This document shows positions 25,754 to 33,658 of a stretch of 48,965 nucleotides of DNA, piece after piece. Location of the stretch: the NCBI GenBank assembly GCA_050255815.1, contig JBLMVJ010000007.1, forward strand, positions 1 to 48,965. Reading direction: 5' to 3'. The notes under the pieces are model-generated. The model had not been told where the DNA came from and did not search any database. It saw only the letters and a list, made by a program, of their open reading frames with translations. How positions within the stretch are numbered: position 1 is the first letter of the stretch; every line of letters starts with the position of its first letter. A program made the position numbers and the translations under genes. This DNA is from JAGORM01 sp050255815. GTDB taxonomy: Bacteria > Patescibacteriota > Microgenomatia > Levybacterales > GWA1-39-11.

Positions 25754-25790
25754 TGGGTCGTAATGGAGTCGGACCATTCGCCTCTTTCTT
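25754..25790 (-). tRNA. tRNA-Ile outer copy, 3' half
   Basis: 37 bases identical to the 3' half of the complete tRNA at 25820-25891, from AAGAAAG (anticodon loop end and 3' anticodon stem) through the T arm to ACGACCC and discriminator A. It is separated from its 5' half (25952-25984) by 161 bases that contain the complete copy. It may be a remnant or the 3' exon of an interrupted tRNA. Confidence 0.75.
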
Positions 25791-25792
25791 TA

Positions 25793-25816
25793 GAATGTGA
25801 ACCTTTTCTGAAATCG
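25793..25816. repeat. Inverted repeat arm flanking inner tRNA-Ile (left)
   Basis: GAATGTGAAC followed by CTTTTCTGAAATCG. Both blocks are complementary to 25900-25934, with one G-U pair and an 11-base bulge on the other side. The pair of arms can form a stem of about 24 bp that encloses the inner tRNA and brings the outer tRNA halves together. Confidence 0.8.
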
Positions 25817-25819
25817 AAG

Positions 25820-25891
25820 TGGGTCGTAATGGAGTCGGACCATTCGCCTCTTTCTTATCAGGAAAGCGTTCTACCGCTGAACTAACGACCC
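25820..25891 (-). tRNA. tRNA-Ile (GAU), complete inner copy
   Basis: A 72-base cloverleaf: acceptor GGGTCGT / ACGACCC, D stem GTTC / GAAC, anticodon arm CTTTC-CTGATAA-GAAAG with anticodon GAU, T stem AATGG / CCATT, discriminator A, no encoded CCA. The T loop is TCCGACT, so position 55, almost always U (pseudouridine), is C. It lies exactly between two half copies of itself. Confidence 0.95.
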
Positions 25892-25899
25892 TCGGTAAA

Positions 25900-25934
25900 C
25901 GACTTCAGAAAAGCATTTGTAAAAGTTCACATTC
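25900..25934. repeat. Inverted repeat arm flanking inner tRNA-Ile (right)
   Basis: CGACTTCAGAAAAG (25900-25913), an 11-base bulge (25914-25924) and GTTCACATTC (25925-25934), complementary to 25793-25816. Next to it, at 25936-25949, is a small perfect hairpin CGGAC-TTTA-GTCCG. Confidence 0.8.
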
Positions 25935-25951
25935 GCGGACTTTAGTCCGAG

Positions 25952-25984
25952 CAGGAAAGCGTTCTACCGCTGAACTAACGACCC
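25952..25984 (-). tRNA. tRNA-Ile outer copy, 5' half
   Basis: 33 bases identical to the 5' half of the complete tRNA, from GGGTCGT through the D arm to CTTTCCTG in the anticodon loop (position 34). With the 37-base 3' half it makes a full tRNA-Ile except for anticodon positions 35 and 36. Confidence 0.75.
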
Positions 25985-26148
25985 TTTTCTAAATTGAGAG
26001 CCGCAAGTTTGCGACCCAATCTTGATATTTTACCAAAACAGGAAACTTCTAACAACATTAAACCTTACTATTTACAGGAAGAATAACAGGGCGCCGCCAA
26101 TTTTTTGAGTTCCTTTGAAATAAAAATATCAATTAAGTCCTTGAGCGA

Positions 26149-26211
26149 GAAAAATACCGGGAGTCTCTGGCAAGCGAGCAGGTCTGCGAGCGCGCCAAGA
26201 GTTAACGGTAT
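26149..26211 (-). terminator. Branched terminator after the 327-residue surface protein
   Basis: On the minus strand ATACCG (26211-26206) pairs with CGGTAT (26159-26154), enclosing a second stem CTCTTGGC / GCCAGAG, and is followed by a run of T. It lies just after the stop codon at 26223. The spacer from 25985 to 26148 shows nothing else that I can name. Confidence 0.65.
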
Positions 26212-26222
26212 AACCAGCCTAG

Positions 26223-27206
26223 TTACAAGAAGAACAGGAGCGCTCCTCCAATAACCGTGAAGATCGTGATTCCTACGATGCTGATAGTAGTCCCTATAGA
26301 TCCGGTAGGTGCTACGGTGGTGATAACCGGAGGAACCCTGGTAGGTGTAGGTGCACGGACTATAATTACCGGTGTGTTAGTGGGTACCGGTGTATTAACC
26401 ACTATGGTCCTGGTGGGCACTGGAGTAGGCGTATCTGTAGGCTGTGGAGTAGCAGTAGGCAGCGGTGTTGCCGTAGGCGCTAACTGGCACGTAGTGCTGG
26501 TTGGGTTATCACCTAACCTGCAGGCACCCTGGTAGCAAATCAAATTGCTGGAGCAGTTAGTGTTAACCTGGCAAGCCTGGTTGCACCCTACCTGGACGGT
26601 AGGGGTAGGTGTTGGGCTAGGGGACGGAGTAGGCGTCCTGGTTGGTGTAGGGGTAGGTGTTTTTGTTGGTGTTGGAGTAGGAGTAGCCGTAGGCCTTCCG
26701 GTAGGAGTAGGAGTTGCCGTAGGACCTCTGGTTGGAGTAGGAGTAGCAGTAGGGTTCCCTGTTGGTGTAGGGGTAGCCGTAGGACCGCTTGTTGGGATGG
26801 GAGTAGCAGTAGGCGGCGTTACCCCGGGGATACAATTAGCCGTTGCGGTTCCGGTAGTACTTACACAGGACGCTCCCCCTGACCCCACCGCTACCACTTC
26901 ACATTTATATGAGTGGTTTGCAATAACAAAAGCAGCGTCCATAACCGTGGCGGTGGTAGCTACGCCACTTCCTGTTTTAGGTGATGATGCTGCTCCTGCA
27001 GTAGTATCTGTAATGGTCCAGTTATATGAAGTAGCTCCGGTGACAGGCTGCCAGGAGCAGCTTAGGGTAGGGTTGCCTGCTATTCTTTGGGGAGGAGAGG
27101 AAGGTTTTGGCTGCAGGAGCGTAATAACATAAAGCAGGCCCACTATAACCAGGAGAAGTCCTCCTATTCCCCCTATTAATAAATTCTTTTTAAGTTTTGA
27201 ATTCAT
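26223..27206 (-). CDS. Surface protein with Ig-like domain and Pro/Thr linkers
   Basis: 327 residues: membrane segment (about 8-30), an Ig/fibronectin-like domain (about 42-130; SCSWQPVTGATSYNWTITD), about 75 residues of PTATPTPTRG-type linker, a small Cys-rich knot (CNQACQVNTNCSSNLICYQG, about 206-232), a second linker and a C-terminal hydrophobic segment (about 303-327). Two membrane segments suggest a loop outside the cell. It is last in a run with the genes at 27210 and 27989 and ends at a branched terminator. Its function is probably adhesion or surface-layer structure, by analogy only. Confidence 0.75.
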   Translation of the reverse strand: MNSKLKKNLLIGGIGGLLLVIVGLLYVITLLQPKPSSPPQRIAGNPTLSCSWQPVTGATSYNWTITDTTAGAASSPKTGSGVATTATVMDAAFVIANHSYKCEVVAVGSGGASCVSTTGTATANCIPGVTPPTATPIPTSGPTATPTPTGNPTATPTPTRGPTATPTPTGRPTATPTPTPTKTPTPTPTRTPTPSPSPTPTPTVQVGCNQACQVNTNCSSNLICYQGACRLGDNPTSTTCQLAPTATPLPTATPQPTDTPTPVPTRTIVVNTPVPTNTPVIIVRAPTPTRVPPVITTVAPTGSIGTTISIVGITIFTVIGGALLFFL

Positions 27207-27209
27207 ACA

Positions 27210-27992
27210 TTACAAAGTACAAATCAGAGATGGCGCCGGCTGTGGCGGCTTCACACACGCAACCTGAACGCAGCAAGCATTTCGACCTCCTGTTTGATCG
27301 CAGGTCAAAGCTGGGTTTGTTGTATCGGGAGTCCAACCATCTGCGCAACCATTCGTGTTTGTTTGGTTTTGTTGGCACTGCCGATTGCTCGTAGTAGTGC
27401 ATGTGTATGAAACTGGCTTTGAACAGTTTAATGCTACCGCTGCCGTCTGCATATTATCATTGATGAGGGTAATAGGTTTATCATCGTTGGGGCAGCTTAA
27501 AGCAGAATCAAGAATATTGTTTGGGTCAAAGCGTACTTTAACGATGTAGTTATTGCTACAGGTGCCGTTTAGCGAACATCCTAGGGTATCAAAGGTTAAG
27601 TCAACAGAGCCCGGACCGTTCCAGGTTACCGGGTAATTTTCAATTGACCTATTAAGGCATGTTACGTCTGAGCAGGCATTTTGCGCGGTACATCCCGTGC
27701 TGGGGCAGACAGTGATAAGCAGTCTTTGTCCTTGGGGAATTGGTGAAGATCCGATGCTTGATACTGTGACATGGACATCGGCAGAATCAATAGGTCCGGC
27801 AATAACACTTCCTGTCTGTGGGCAGGTAGAATAGTAAGTCGTATTCCCACCAGGGCACGCAGATCCCCAACATGTTGCACAGGCATTATTCACGAAAGAG
27901 ACAGAATAGTTGTCTTTCAGAAGTGCTAAACAAAAGAAAAATAACAGGGAAAATATGGTGCTAAATAATATTTTTTTTATTGGAAATTTCAT
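27210..27992 (-). CDS. Secreted Cys-rich protein
   Basis: 260 residues: N-terminal signal or anchor (about 7-26, ILFSTIFSLLFFFCLALL), then an outer part with about 20 Cys residues including a CCVQVACV end. The arrangement (NACATCWGSACPGG, TCPQTG, CPSTGCTAQNACSDVTC) suggests several disulphide-bonded loops on a beta-sandwich. No family recognised. Its ATG overlaps the stop of the 283-residue gene (ATGA), and the next gene starts 4 bases after its stop, so all three are one operon. Confidence 0.7.
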   Translation of the reverse strand: MKFPIKKILFSTIFSLLFFFCLALLKDNYSVSFVNNACATCWGSACPGGNTTYYSTCPQTGSVIAGPIDSADVHVTVSSIGSSPIPQGQRLLITVCPSTGCTAQNACSDVTCLNRSIENYPVTWNGPGSVDLTFDTLGCSLNGTCSNNYIVKVRFDPNNILDSALSCPNDDKPITLINDNMQTAAVALNCSKPVSYTCTTTSNRQCQQNQTNTNGCADGWTPDTTNPALTCDQTGGRNACCVQVACVKPPQPAPSLICTL

Positions 27993-28840
27993 TGTGTTTG
28001 GGATTTAATCCATTCATCCATTGTTGCAAACTGGGTATCATTTGAATCATTAATATAAGCTAAGACATAAACTCCTCCCGCTGAAGGTGCAATAAGGTCA
28101 GTCGTCTGTCCTTTTGTATGTTTAAACAGTTCTTGCGAGACATTTTTCCCCCAGTCGTTTTTAAAGAAAAGTTTATTGTAGTAAGCAACAATAGGCTTAA
28201 AGAATTTAGGGTCTTTTGAGGCAGTAGTGTACGCGTCTTTAAAAGAGTCTCCTTTTTCTAAATTAGCTTTGATAAGGCTATAAGAATAAATTGCTTTTTC
28301 AGGATAATCTTTATATTTAGGATTTGTTGGGTCTATATAAACATATGCATAATCAATATTTCTCCAGCTTAAGACTTTTTTTGCTACTTCCTGCTCAGAC
28401 TGTAGATCTTTCTCACCAGGATTGTCAGAAGCAATTGAAGAAAGATCAATATTATATTTCGACACAGCAGTTTCCAGAGAAAGCCGTTTTATTAGATTTT
28501 TTTTTGCAAGGTCCTTGAGTTTCGGATCGTCCTTTACTTTCTGGTAATATTCTCCCCATATTCTTTGCATTTCAAGATCTATTTGGGCGTCTGTTACGGT
28601 TATAGCTGCTTTGGGGGTGGGGGAGGGGACGGCAACTATTTTATTTGCCTGCGGAGGCGGCGGAGTGCCGGGTTTAAAGTTTAAATATACTAAAACTCCG
28701 GACACTACTATTACCAGTCCTACTAGTAGGCCCTGCACATAAAACTTATTAAAAAAAGCTTTTTTAGGCGTGACATATGCCGTAGGTTGTTTGCTTACAT
28801 ATTCCTGGTAGCGTTGTTGAAATTGTTGTTTAGGATCCAT
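27989..28840 (-). CDS. Membrane-anchored SurA/PpiC-like chaperone or foldase
   Basis: 283 residues: basic cytoplasmic start, membrane segment (about 35-54), Pro-rich linker and a helical region (about 75-160; VTDAQIDLEMQRIWGEYYQ, LIKRLSLETAVSKYNID) resembling the SurA N-terminal chaperone domain. A parvulin-like part may follow (about 165-280; FKDAYTTASKDPKFFK, GGVYVLAYIND). Such proteins help secreted, disulphide-rich proteins fold outside the membrane. This fits its place at the head of an operon of two Cys-rich surface proteins. The assignment rests on helix pattern and context. Confidence 0.5.
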   Translation of the reverse strand: MDPKQQFQQRYQEYVSKQPTAYVTPKKAFFNKFYVQGLLVGLVIVVSGVLVYLNFKPGTPPPPQANKIVAVPSPTPKAAITVTDAQIDLEMQRIWGEYYQKVKDDPKLKDLAKKNLIKRLSLETAVSKYNIDLSSIASDNPGEKDLQSEQEVAKKVLSWRNIDYAYVYIDPTNPKYKDYPEKAIYSYSLIKANLEKGDSFKDAYTTASKDPKFFKPIVAYYNKLFFKNDWGKNVSQELFKHTKGQTTDLIAPSAGGVYVLAYINDSNDTQFATMDEWIKSQTQ

Positions 28841-28925
28841 ACTATTAATTTTTATTTTTCAACATAGAAAATTAGCCGAATATTTCGGTCCCTGATTCTA
28901 TACTACGTTACTGTGAATAGATGAG

Positions 28926-28997
28926 TCAAGGAGCATGTAGTTTGTAGCAGCTAGCATGTGGAAATTCTTGCATCAAGTAGTTCTCGACATGCTTGAA
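28926..28997. repeat. Word repeats and GAGCTTGTCGAA-like element
   Basis: GGAGCATGTAGTTTGTAG and CTAGCATGTGG words (28926-28961), then TTCTCGACATGCTTGAA (28981-28997), a degenerate relative of the GAGCTTGTCGAA palindrome family that is also seen inside thyA. There is no gene between 28841 and 29053. ACACCTAACACCTGAGACC words lie just before 29054. Confidence 0.45.
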
Positions 28998-29053
28998 CAA
29001 TAGTATTCTTTGAAGCCAAGCAGAATTCCTACCTGACACCTAACACCTGAGAC

Positions 29054-30550
29054 CTAATTACTGTTGCGCGTGGAGAATGCCCTCAGCATGATGTTAATAT
29101 CTTTGGCGTCTATCCTACCGTCATCATTCAGGTCAGCTTGCTGTTTTTCAGATGCGCTGCCGCTTCCTGAATAGGATTTCAGCATCATATTGTAATCCAG
29201 GATATCCATGACATTGTGGTACCCGGTGTTGTCATCTATATTCCCCGTGACCAGCGTTATCTGAGGTGCGGCAACAGTTTGGTTTTGCCTTAAGACTACC
29301 ACCCCGGGGATAATAGCCAGCAGGGAATTGTTGGATTTAATGCGTACATTATAAGAGCCCAGCGGTAAGCTGGAGGCGTTTGCAGTACCTGCATAGAGGT
29401 TCCCATTATATGTAAGCTGGACCTCCATCTGCTTTACCAACTGGTCAGAAGCATTATTAAAGTACACCATAAAACTTCTGGCGTGCTGCATGGGGTTGTT
29501 ATTTTCTCCGCCTGCAGTATTAGGCCCTATCCCCGGCAGTTTTACCAGGAAAGAAACCATGGCATTAGATGGCACGGCAGTAGGCGTAGGGGTATTAGTA
29601 GGCGTAGGTGTGGGTGTTGCAGTTGGCGTCAAAGTTGGGGTAGGGGTAGGGCTGGGAGACGCGCTTGGGCTTATGGTAGGGGTAGGGCTGGGAGTCGGTG
29701 AAGCACTTGGACTTACGCTTGGATTTGGAGTTGGGGATGGGCTTGGTGTAGGGCTTGGAGAAGGACTTGGGCTAGGAGAAGGTGTTGTCTGGGCAGTTCC
29801 CCAAACCCCAAATTCAAAATATGCCCCTGAAGCCATAGAGAGATATGCTATCTGTGGGTTTAAAGTTGCATCACAATTTGTGTATCCTGCCAATACTCCG
29901 GATAGGTTTACCCCAACCATATGGTCAGTGGAACTGAGTGCAGTCAGATCAAAGTACCCGTTTTGGTCGGTAAGGCCGGTTGCTGTGCCTTGTCCTACCA
30001 TTGAATTTGCATATACGTCTGCTTTTGCTACTCCTGGTTCATCATTCTCCCTGGTGCAATTATGGTTGAGGTCATTATATACATACCCATATGCATGAGG
30101 TGTACCTCCGGCTAACTGTGCAATCTTAGACTTTTGTGTGATAGGAATAGGTGTAGGGATGGGACAAGTGGAACAGCCCTGGTATTGTGCATTTGCGGTG
30201 AAATGGCAGGTGTTGGGTTTTAATATGCCCCCCGTATTCAGGTATGTCTGGTATGAAGGCATCTGCGTTTTCTTTCCGTTTATATCACACGTCCACTTAC
30301 AAACGCCTACACCGCGCTTTGTACTGGGAAGGCAGGATATAGTTTCACAGCTGCCACAGTAGTATGCCTGGTTAATGCTGGCTATCTGTGAAGTGGATAC
30401 TTCTTTTGAGGGAGAAGATTCCAGTAGGTAAATGTTTAGCCCTAAAACGGCAATGAGCGTAAACAGGAGAAAGGAAATAGTATGGGAGGTAGAATGGGCA
30501 ATAGGCCCTATGTAAATGTCCAGTTGTTTGGTAATTGTCTTTCGCAACAT
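29054..30550 (-). CDS. Surface protein with X-module and dockerin-like C-terminus
   Basis: 498 residues: membrane segment (about 25-44), Cys-rich part (about 63-135), an SdrD/carboxypeptidase-regulatory-like beta domain (about 150-255; GYVYNDLNHNCTRENDEPGV, TDQNGYFDLTAL), a long Pro/Ser/Thr linker (about 258-330), a beta module (about 333-430) and a dockerin-like end (about 435-496). The second calcium-loop repeat is canonical (DLNDDGRIDAKDINIML); the first is degenerate (GNIDDNTGYHNVMDILDYN). Dockerins bind cohesins, and cohesin-like proteins are encoded at 40401 and 47556. A -10 TATACT lies 9 bases before ATG. Confidence 0.8.
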   Translation of the reverse strand: MLRKTITKQLDIYIGPIAHSTSHTISFLLFTLIAVLGLNIYLLESSPSKEVSTSQIASINQAYYCGSCETISCLPSTKRGVGVCKWTCDINGKKTQMPSYQTYLNTGGILKPNTCHFTANAQYQGCSTCPIPTPIPITQKSKIAQLAGGTPHAYGYVYNDLNHNCTRENDEPGVAKADVYANSMVGQGTATGLTDQNGYFDLTALSSTDHMVGVNLSGVLAGYTNCDATLNPQIAYLSMASGAYFEFGVWGTAQTTPSPSPSPSPSPTPSPSPTPNPSVSPSASPTPSPTPTISPSASPSPTPTPTLTPTATPTPTPTNTPTPTAVPSNAMVSFLVKLPGIGPNTAGGENNNPMQHARSFMVYFNNASDQLVKQMEVQLTYNGNLYAGTANASSLPLGSYNVRIKSNNSLLAIIPGVVVLRQNQTVAAPQITLVTGNIDDNTGYHNVMDILDYNMMLKSYSGSGSASEKQQADLNDDGRIDAKDINIMLRAFSTRNSN

Positions 30551-30642
30551 AGAAATTAAAGTATAGAGTATACAGTATTGAGTATTAAGTATGATTTCTT
30601 TTGGAATGCCCTCAATACTCTATACAGAATACTGGATACTCA
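30551..30642. repeat. Palindrome with ATACT/AGTAT words
   Basis: AGTATAGAGTATACAGTATT words on the left, CTCAATACTCTATACAG words on the right, complementary with mismatches. On the minus strand it supplies the TATACT -10 box of the 498-residue gene. Confidence 0.6.
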
Positions 30643-30644
30643 AA

Positions 30645-32657
30645 TTATTCTCCATTAAACGTTCCGCGCGCAAAGGCTACTAATAATATATTTATATCCT
30701 TTGCGTCAACCTTTCCATCATCATTCAGGTCTGCCAGGGCTTTAGTATCCGGATTACACGCGCCACCGGTATAACAATTCACTATAGCATTATATTCCTG
30801 CAATCCTAAAGAATTCTTCGCAAAAATGTCTCCGGAGACTAATGTGCCGGAAGCGCTGGCAGTATTGTTTCCTCCCAGAGATATCTGGGTAATTTGGGAT
30901 TTCTTTAAAAGTGTATTGTTAAACCTGAATTTGGCATAGTAAGATCCGGCAGCTACATTTGGTATAGTAACACTTCCCGTAAAGGATCCGTTTTGGTAGT
31001 TCAGGTTGCCATTTCCTGATTTTACCTTTTGGTTAGTGGCATTATCATACAGGTCCAGGGCAAGGGCCTTAGGTGATTTAGGGTTATTGTTATTGTAAGA
31101 TTGCGTCCCAATCCCCGGCATAGTAAGCGTCAAATTAAAAGTAACACTTGCCAGTGCACTGGTTGGGGTTGGGGTAGGAGACGGCGTGTTAGTAGGCGTA
31201 GGCGTATTGGTTGGCGTAGGAGTCCTGGTTGGAGTTGGCGTTGGCGTATTGGTAGGTGTTTGGGCTGTACCGCAAACATTTGGGGTGCCGCCACCACCGC
31301 ACGTCTGTGGATTAACGCAGTTGTTAGGACAAGTTCCTCCGCAGCCATCTGTTCCTCCGCATTTGCCGCCGCATTGAGGTACACATGCAGCTTGACACGC
31401 TGCCCCGCAAGTCAAAGTCCCGCCGCAGTTATCAGAAATGGTTCCGCAGTTTTTCCCTTGGGCAGCACATGTTGTTGGGGTACACGTTGTCTTGCAGCTC
31501 CCATTCTGGCAAGTAGTTCCACCTGAGCACGTATCTTTTGTGCATGACGTGAGGCCTGCATATACTTGTGTGCAGTTTGTACTCCCATTGTAAGTGCTGA
31601 ATACGGCGGAGCAGGTGCCATTACCTGCTGAGCAGGTGTTAGCCGGGGCGTTACACGTTGCTGCTCCACCGGAGCAAACAGGTGTGCCGTTGCAGTTAGG
31701 AGTGACAGATCCCGGTTGGCAGATACCACCGGTACAGGAATACCCGGTTACGCAGTTGTTTACCGTACAAGGTTGATTGAGCGCCGGCACCTGGGTGCAA
31801 CTCCCTCCGGATGTGCTTTGGGTGTAAACACAATTATTCTGGGTGCCGTTGTTATTTCCACAGGAATTTTGAGGGGCATAGCAAATTCCGGAACAGACAG
31901 GAGTAGTATTACAGCTTGAGGCTGGTCCGGCAATAGTGCAAGTGTTCACACTAGTTTTTGTCGCCTGCGAGCATGTGCTTGAACTTGGTAATACTCCAAC
32001 AACGCAGTTGTAAGTTCCGGGAGCCGCATTATATTGGGTTAATGTGGTTGCGAGAGATCCCGAGGTATATGGGCAGTTAGTGCCTGGAGCCCCATAATAT
32101 TGGCTTCTGCAACTAGTACTGCTTGTATTCAAGTTATAAATATCTGCATTATAGGAAGAGATGCCTGAGGTGACAGCTGACCAAGTGCAAGTTACGGTAG
32201 TTCCACTGCAGGAAACGCTCACCGTGCTTGGAGCAGTGGGGCAAGTAGCTCCTACAGTTCCTCCACCGCCTCCACCGGAAGAACTATCAAAATAATTAGT
32301 GCAGCAGACGTATTGATTGCCATCATTTTTATAAGTAGTACAATCTGATCCTCCCGTAGAGCTAGGATAATTATAGGGAGTATTTACCCCTGAGTCTGAT
32401 TTAGCAAAAGGGCCGCAGCCCATGCTGGCACGTATACAGGAGTTTGTATATTGAATGCCGTTAATCATTGGACTGGCCGGGCAGCCGGGAGGAATATAAG
32501 CTGCAGCTCTCTGGCGGACGTCTTGGCGCTGGAAGGTTTGCATGAGGGTGATGGGGACGGCTACCAGTACTATGATAGTGAGGATTGTGTTGATAACCCT
32601 AATCTTTGATGAAAATAGGGTATGTCCCACAGCATGAAGACCTGAGGATATACTCAT
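30645..32657 (-). CDS. Large Cys-rich surface protein with dockerin-like C-terminus
   Basis: 670 residues: membrane segment (about 18-42), a region with more than 50 Cys (about 60-470) in repeated small units (CSGGTTCQNGSCK, CAAQGKNCGTISDNCGG, CGGKCGGTDGCGGTCPNNC), a Pro/Thr linker (about 475-510), a beta module (about 512-600; NLTLTMPGIGTQSYNNNNP) and a dockerin-like pair (about 605-665) with canonical DLNDDGKVDAKDINILL. The same module pair ends the neighbouring protein. Heavy disulphide content implies an oxidising outside and a need for the foldase at 27989. Confidence 0.8.
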   Translation of the reverse strand: MSISSGLHAVGHTLFSSKIRVINTILTIIVLVAVPITLMQTFQRQDVRQRAAAYIPPGCPASPMINGIQYTNSCIRASMGCGPFAKSDSGVNTPYNYPSSTGGSDCTTYKNDGNQYVCCTNYFDSSSGGGGGGTVGATCPTAPSTVSVSCSGTTVTCTWSAVTSGISSYNADIYNLNTSSTSCRSQYYGAPGTNCPYTSGSLATTLTQYNAAPGTYNCVVGVLPSSSTCSQATKTSVNTCTIAGPASSCNTTPVCSGICYAPQNSCGNNNGTQNNCVYTQSTSGGSCTQVPALNQPCTVNNCVTGYSCTGGICQPGSVTPNCNGTPVCSGGAATCNAPANTCSAGNGTCSAVFSTYNGSTNCTQVYAGLTSCTKDTCSGGTTCQNGSCKTTCTPTTCAAQGKNCGTISDNCGGTLTCGAACQAACVPQCGGKCGGTDGCGGTCPNNCVNPQTCGGGGTPNVCGTAQTPTNTPTPTPTRTPTPTNTPTPTNTPSPTPTPTSALASVTFNLTLTMPGIGTQSYNNNNPKSPKALALDLYDNATNQKVKSGNGNLNYQNGSFTGSVTIPNVAAGSYYAKFRFNNTLLKKSQITQISLGGNNTASASGTLVSGDIFAKNSLGLQEYNAIVNCYTGGACNPDTKALADLNDDGKVDAKDINILLVAFARGTFNGE

Positions 32658-32665
32658 ACCATTTA

Positions 32666-32694
32666 ATAGTATGCGTAAATGAATTCATTTGCAA
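32666..32694 (-). promoter_or_regulatory. Promoter of the 670-residue dockerin protein
   Basis: On the minus strand TTGCAA (32694-32689), a 17-base spacer and TACTAT (32671-32666), 8 bases before ATG 32657. Confidence 0.65.
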
Positions 32695-32708
32695 TACAGC
32701 CTTTGCCT

Positions 32709-33425
32709 TTATCTACTATTCATGCTGCGTAGAATTATATTGAGGTCTATTTCATTCACCACGCCGTCATTATTCAGGTCGGCGGTCTTTTTGACATCCG
32801 CGGTACACAGAGGGTCCTGGCGGATGCAGGATATGATTTGGTTGTACGTCTGCACACCGGTAGTGCCGGACCCGGTTGCAGGGGAAGGGGAGGGCGCACC
32901 GGCCACCCGCTGCGGGCTGGGTTTGGGCTGGTATGCGGTTTGTGACGGGGCAGAGGCGCCGCTGGTAGTTATTTTACAGGAGGTAATAATGTTGGGACGG
33001 CCATCTATAACCGGGCTGGTAGGGTCTAAAAGTGAGGCAGTGTATTCCGTGTTTGGCAGATCCAGTTCATACTTTTTTCCTCCGGTGACAGTTTTCCCCA
33101 TTTTTTTATAGCCGTTTTCAGGTTGGATATATGGTTCCGGAACCGTGCTGACATCCGCAAAATTATTTCCGTAGTTAACCATGATAAGCTCCGCAGTTTC
33201 TCCTGCTGCTATGCTGGTCTTATCCCATGCGCACGTGGGGAAGCCGCTGGGTTTTGCGCCAAACCGGGAAGAAGCCTGCTGTTTTATGGTGAGCTGCTGG
33301 TTAACCAGGTAAACACTGATAGGAATGGAGAGCAATAAGATGAAGATAAAGATGCTACTTATCACCCTTTTTGCTGAAGAAAAGAAGGCCTCTTCCAGCG
33401 CGCCTTTTATCAGTGAGAAGTTCAC
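32709..33425 (-). CDS. Small membrane-anchored dockerin-like protein
   Basis: 238 residues, GTG start: membrane segment (about 20-40), one outer beta domain (about 55-150; AAGETAELIMVNYGNNFADV), Pro-rich linker and a C-terminal dockerin-like end whose second loop is DLNNDGVVNEIDLNIIL. The GTG lies 6 bases after TATGAT. It is the first of three dockerin-like genes on this strand, each with its own promoter. Confidence 0.75.
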   Translation of the reverse strand: MNFSLIKGALEEAFFSSAKRVISSIFIFILLLSIPISVYLVNQQLTIKQQASSRFGAKPSGFPTCAWDKTSIAAGETAELIMVNYGNNFADVSTVPEPYIQPENGYKKMGKTVTGGKKYELDLPNTEYTASLLDPTSPVIDGRPNIITSCKITTSGASAPSQTAYQPKPSPQRVAGAPSPSPATGSGTTGVQTYNQIISCIRQDPLCTADVKKTADLNNDGVVNEIDLNIILRSMNSR

Positions 33426-33431
33426 CTTTCC

Positions 33432-33461
33432 ATCATAGGGTTAAAAAGGCTGAAAAGTCAA
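33432..33461 (-). promoter_or_regulatory. Promoter of the 238-residue dockerin protein
   Basis: On the minus strand TTGACT (33461-33456), an 18-base spacer and TATGAT (33437-33432); 6 bases (GGAAAG) to GTG 33425. Confidence 0.65.
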
Positions 33462-33499
33462 TAAAAGCGTATAGTGACTAGCGTACAGCGTTTAGTTAA

Positions 33500-33608
33500 G
33501 ATGTTTCATTGTAATTACGGTTAATTTCTAATTTCCATCAATTTCTATAGATTTCCTGATTAAATCTTGTTATTCAAGTAGATTCGATCAACATTCGAAC
33601 CATTCGGG
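33500..33608. repeat. Two spacer word repeats
   Basis: TTTCCATCAATTTCTATAG-type palindrome (33500-33561), related to 16207-16297 and 34983-35073, followed by ATTCGATC / ATTCGAAC words (33576-33608) related to 14041-14076. Confidence 0.55.
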
Positions 33609-33658
33609 AATATCTTTTCTTTCTTGAAATTAACTCTGCTGTACTATACTATTTGAAG

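Noticed and set aside
25654..25800. Short frame after the kinase gene (up to 48 codons, ending FASFFRM)
   Set aside because: Its last third lies in the antisense of the tRNA-Ile half, there is no convincing -10 box and composition is uninformative. It could be a truncated gene, but support is too weak.
26600..26830. CRISPR-like or tandem DNA array
   Set aside because: The periodicity comes from Pro/Thr codons of a protein linker; units are unequal and have no spacers. The same applies at 11500-11640, 29575-29790 and 31170-31260.
29490..30098. Val/Gly-rich open frame on the plus strand
   Set aside because: It is the reverse complement of the Pro/Ser/Thr linker codons of the dockerin gene. 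Frames at 26545-27132, 26257-26535 and 11397-11633 are rejected for the same reason.
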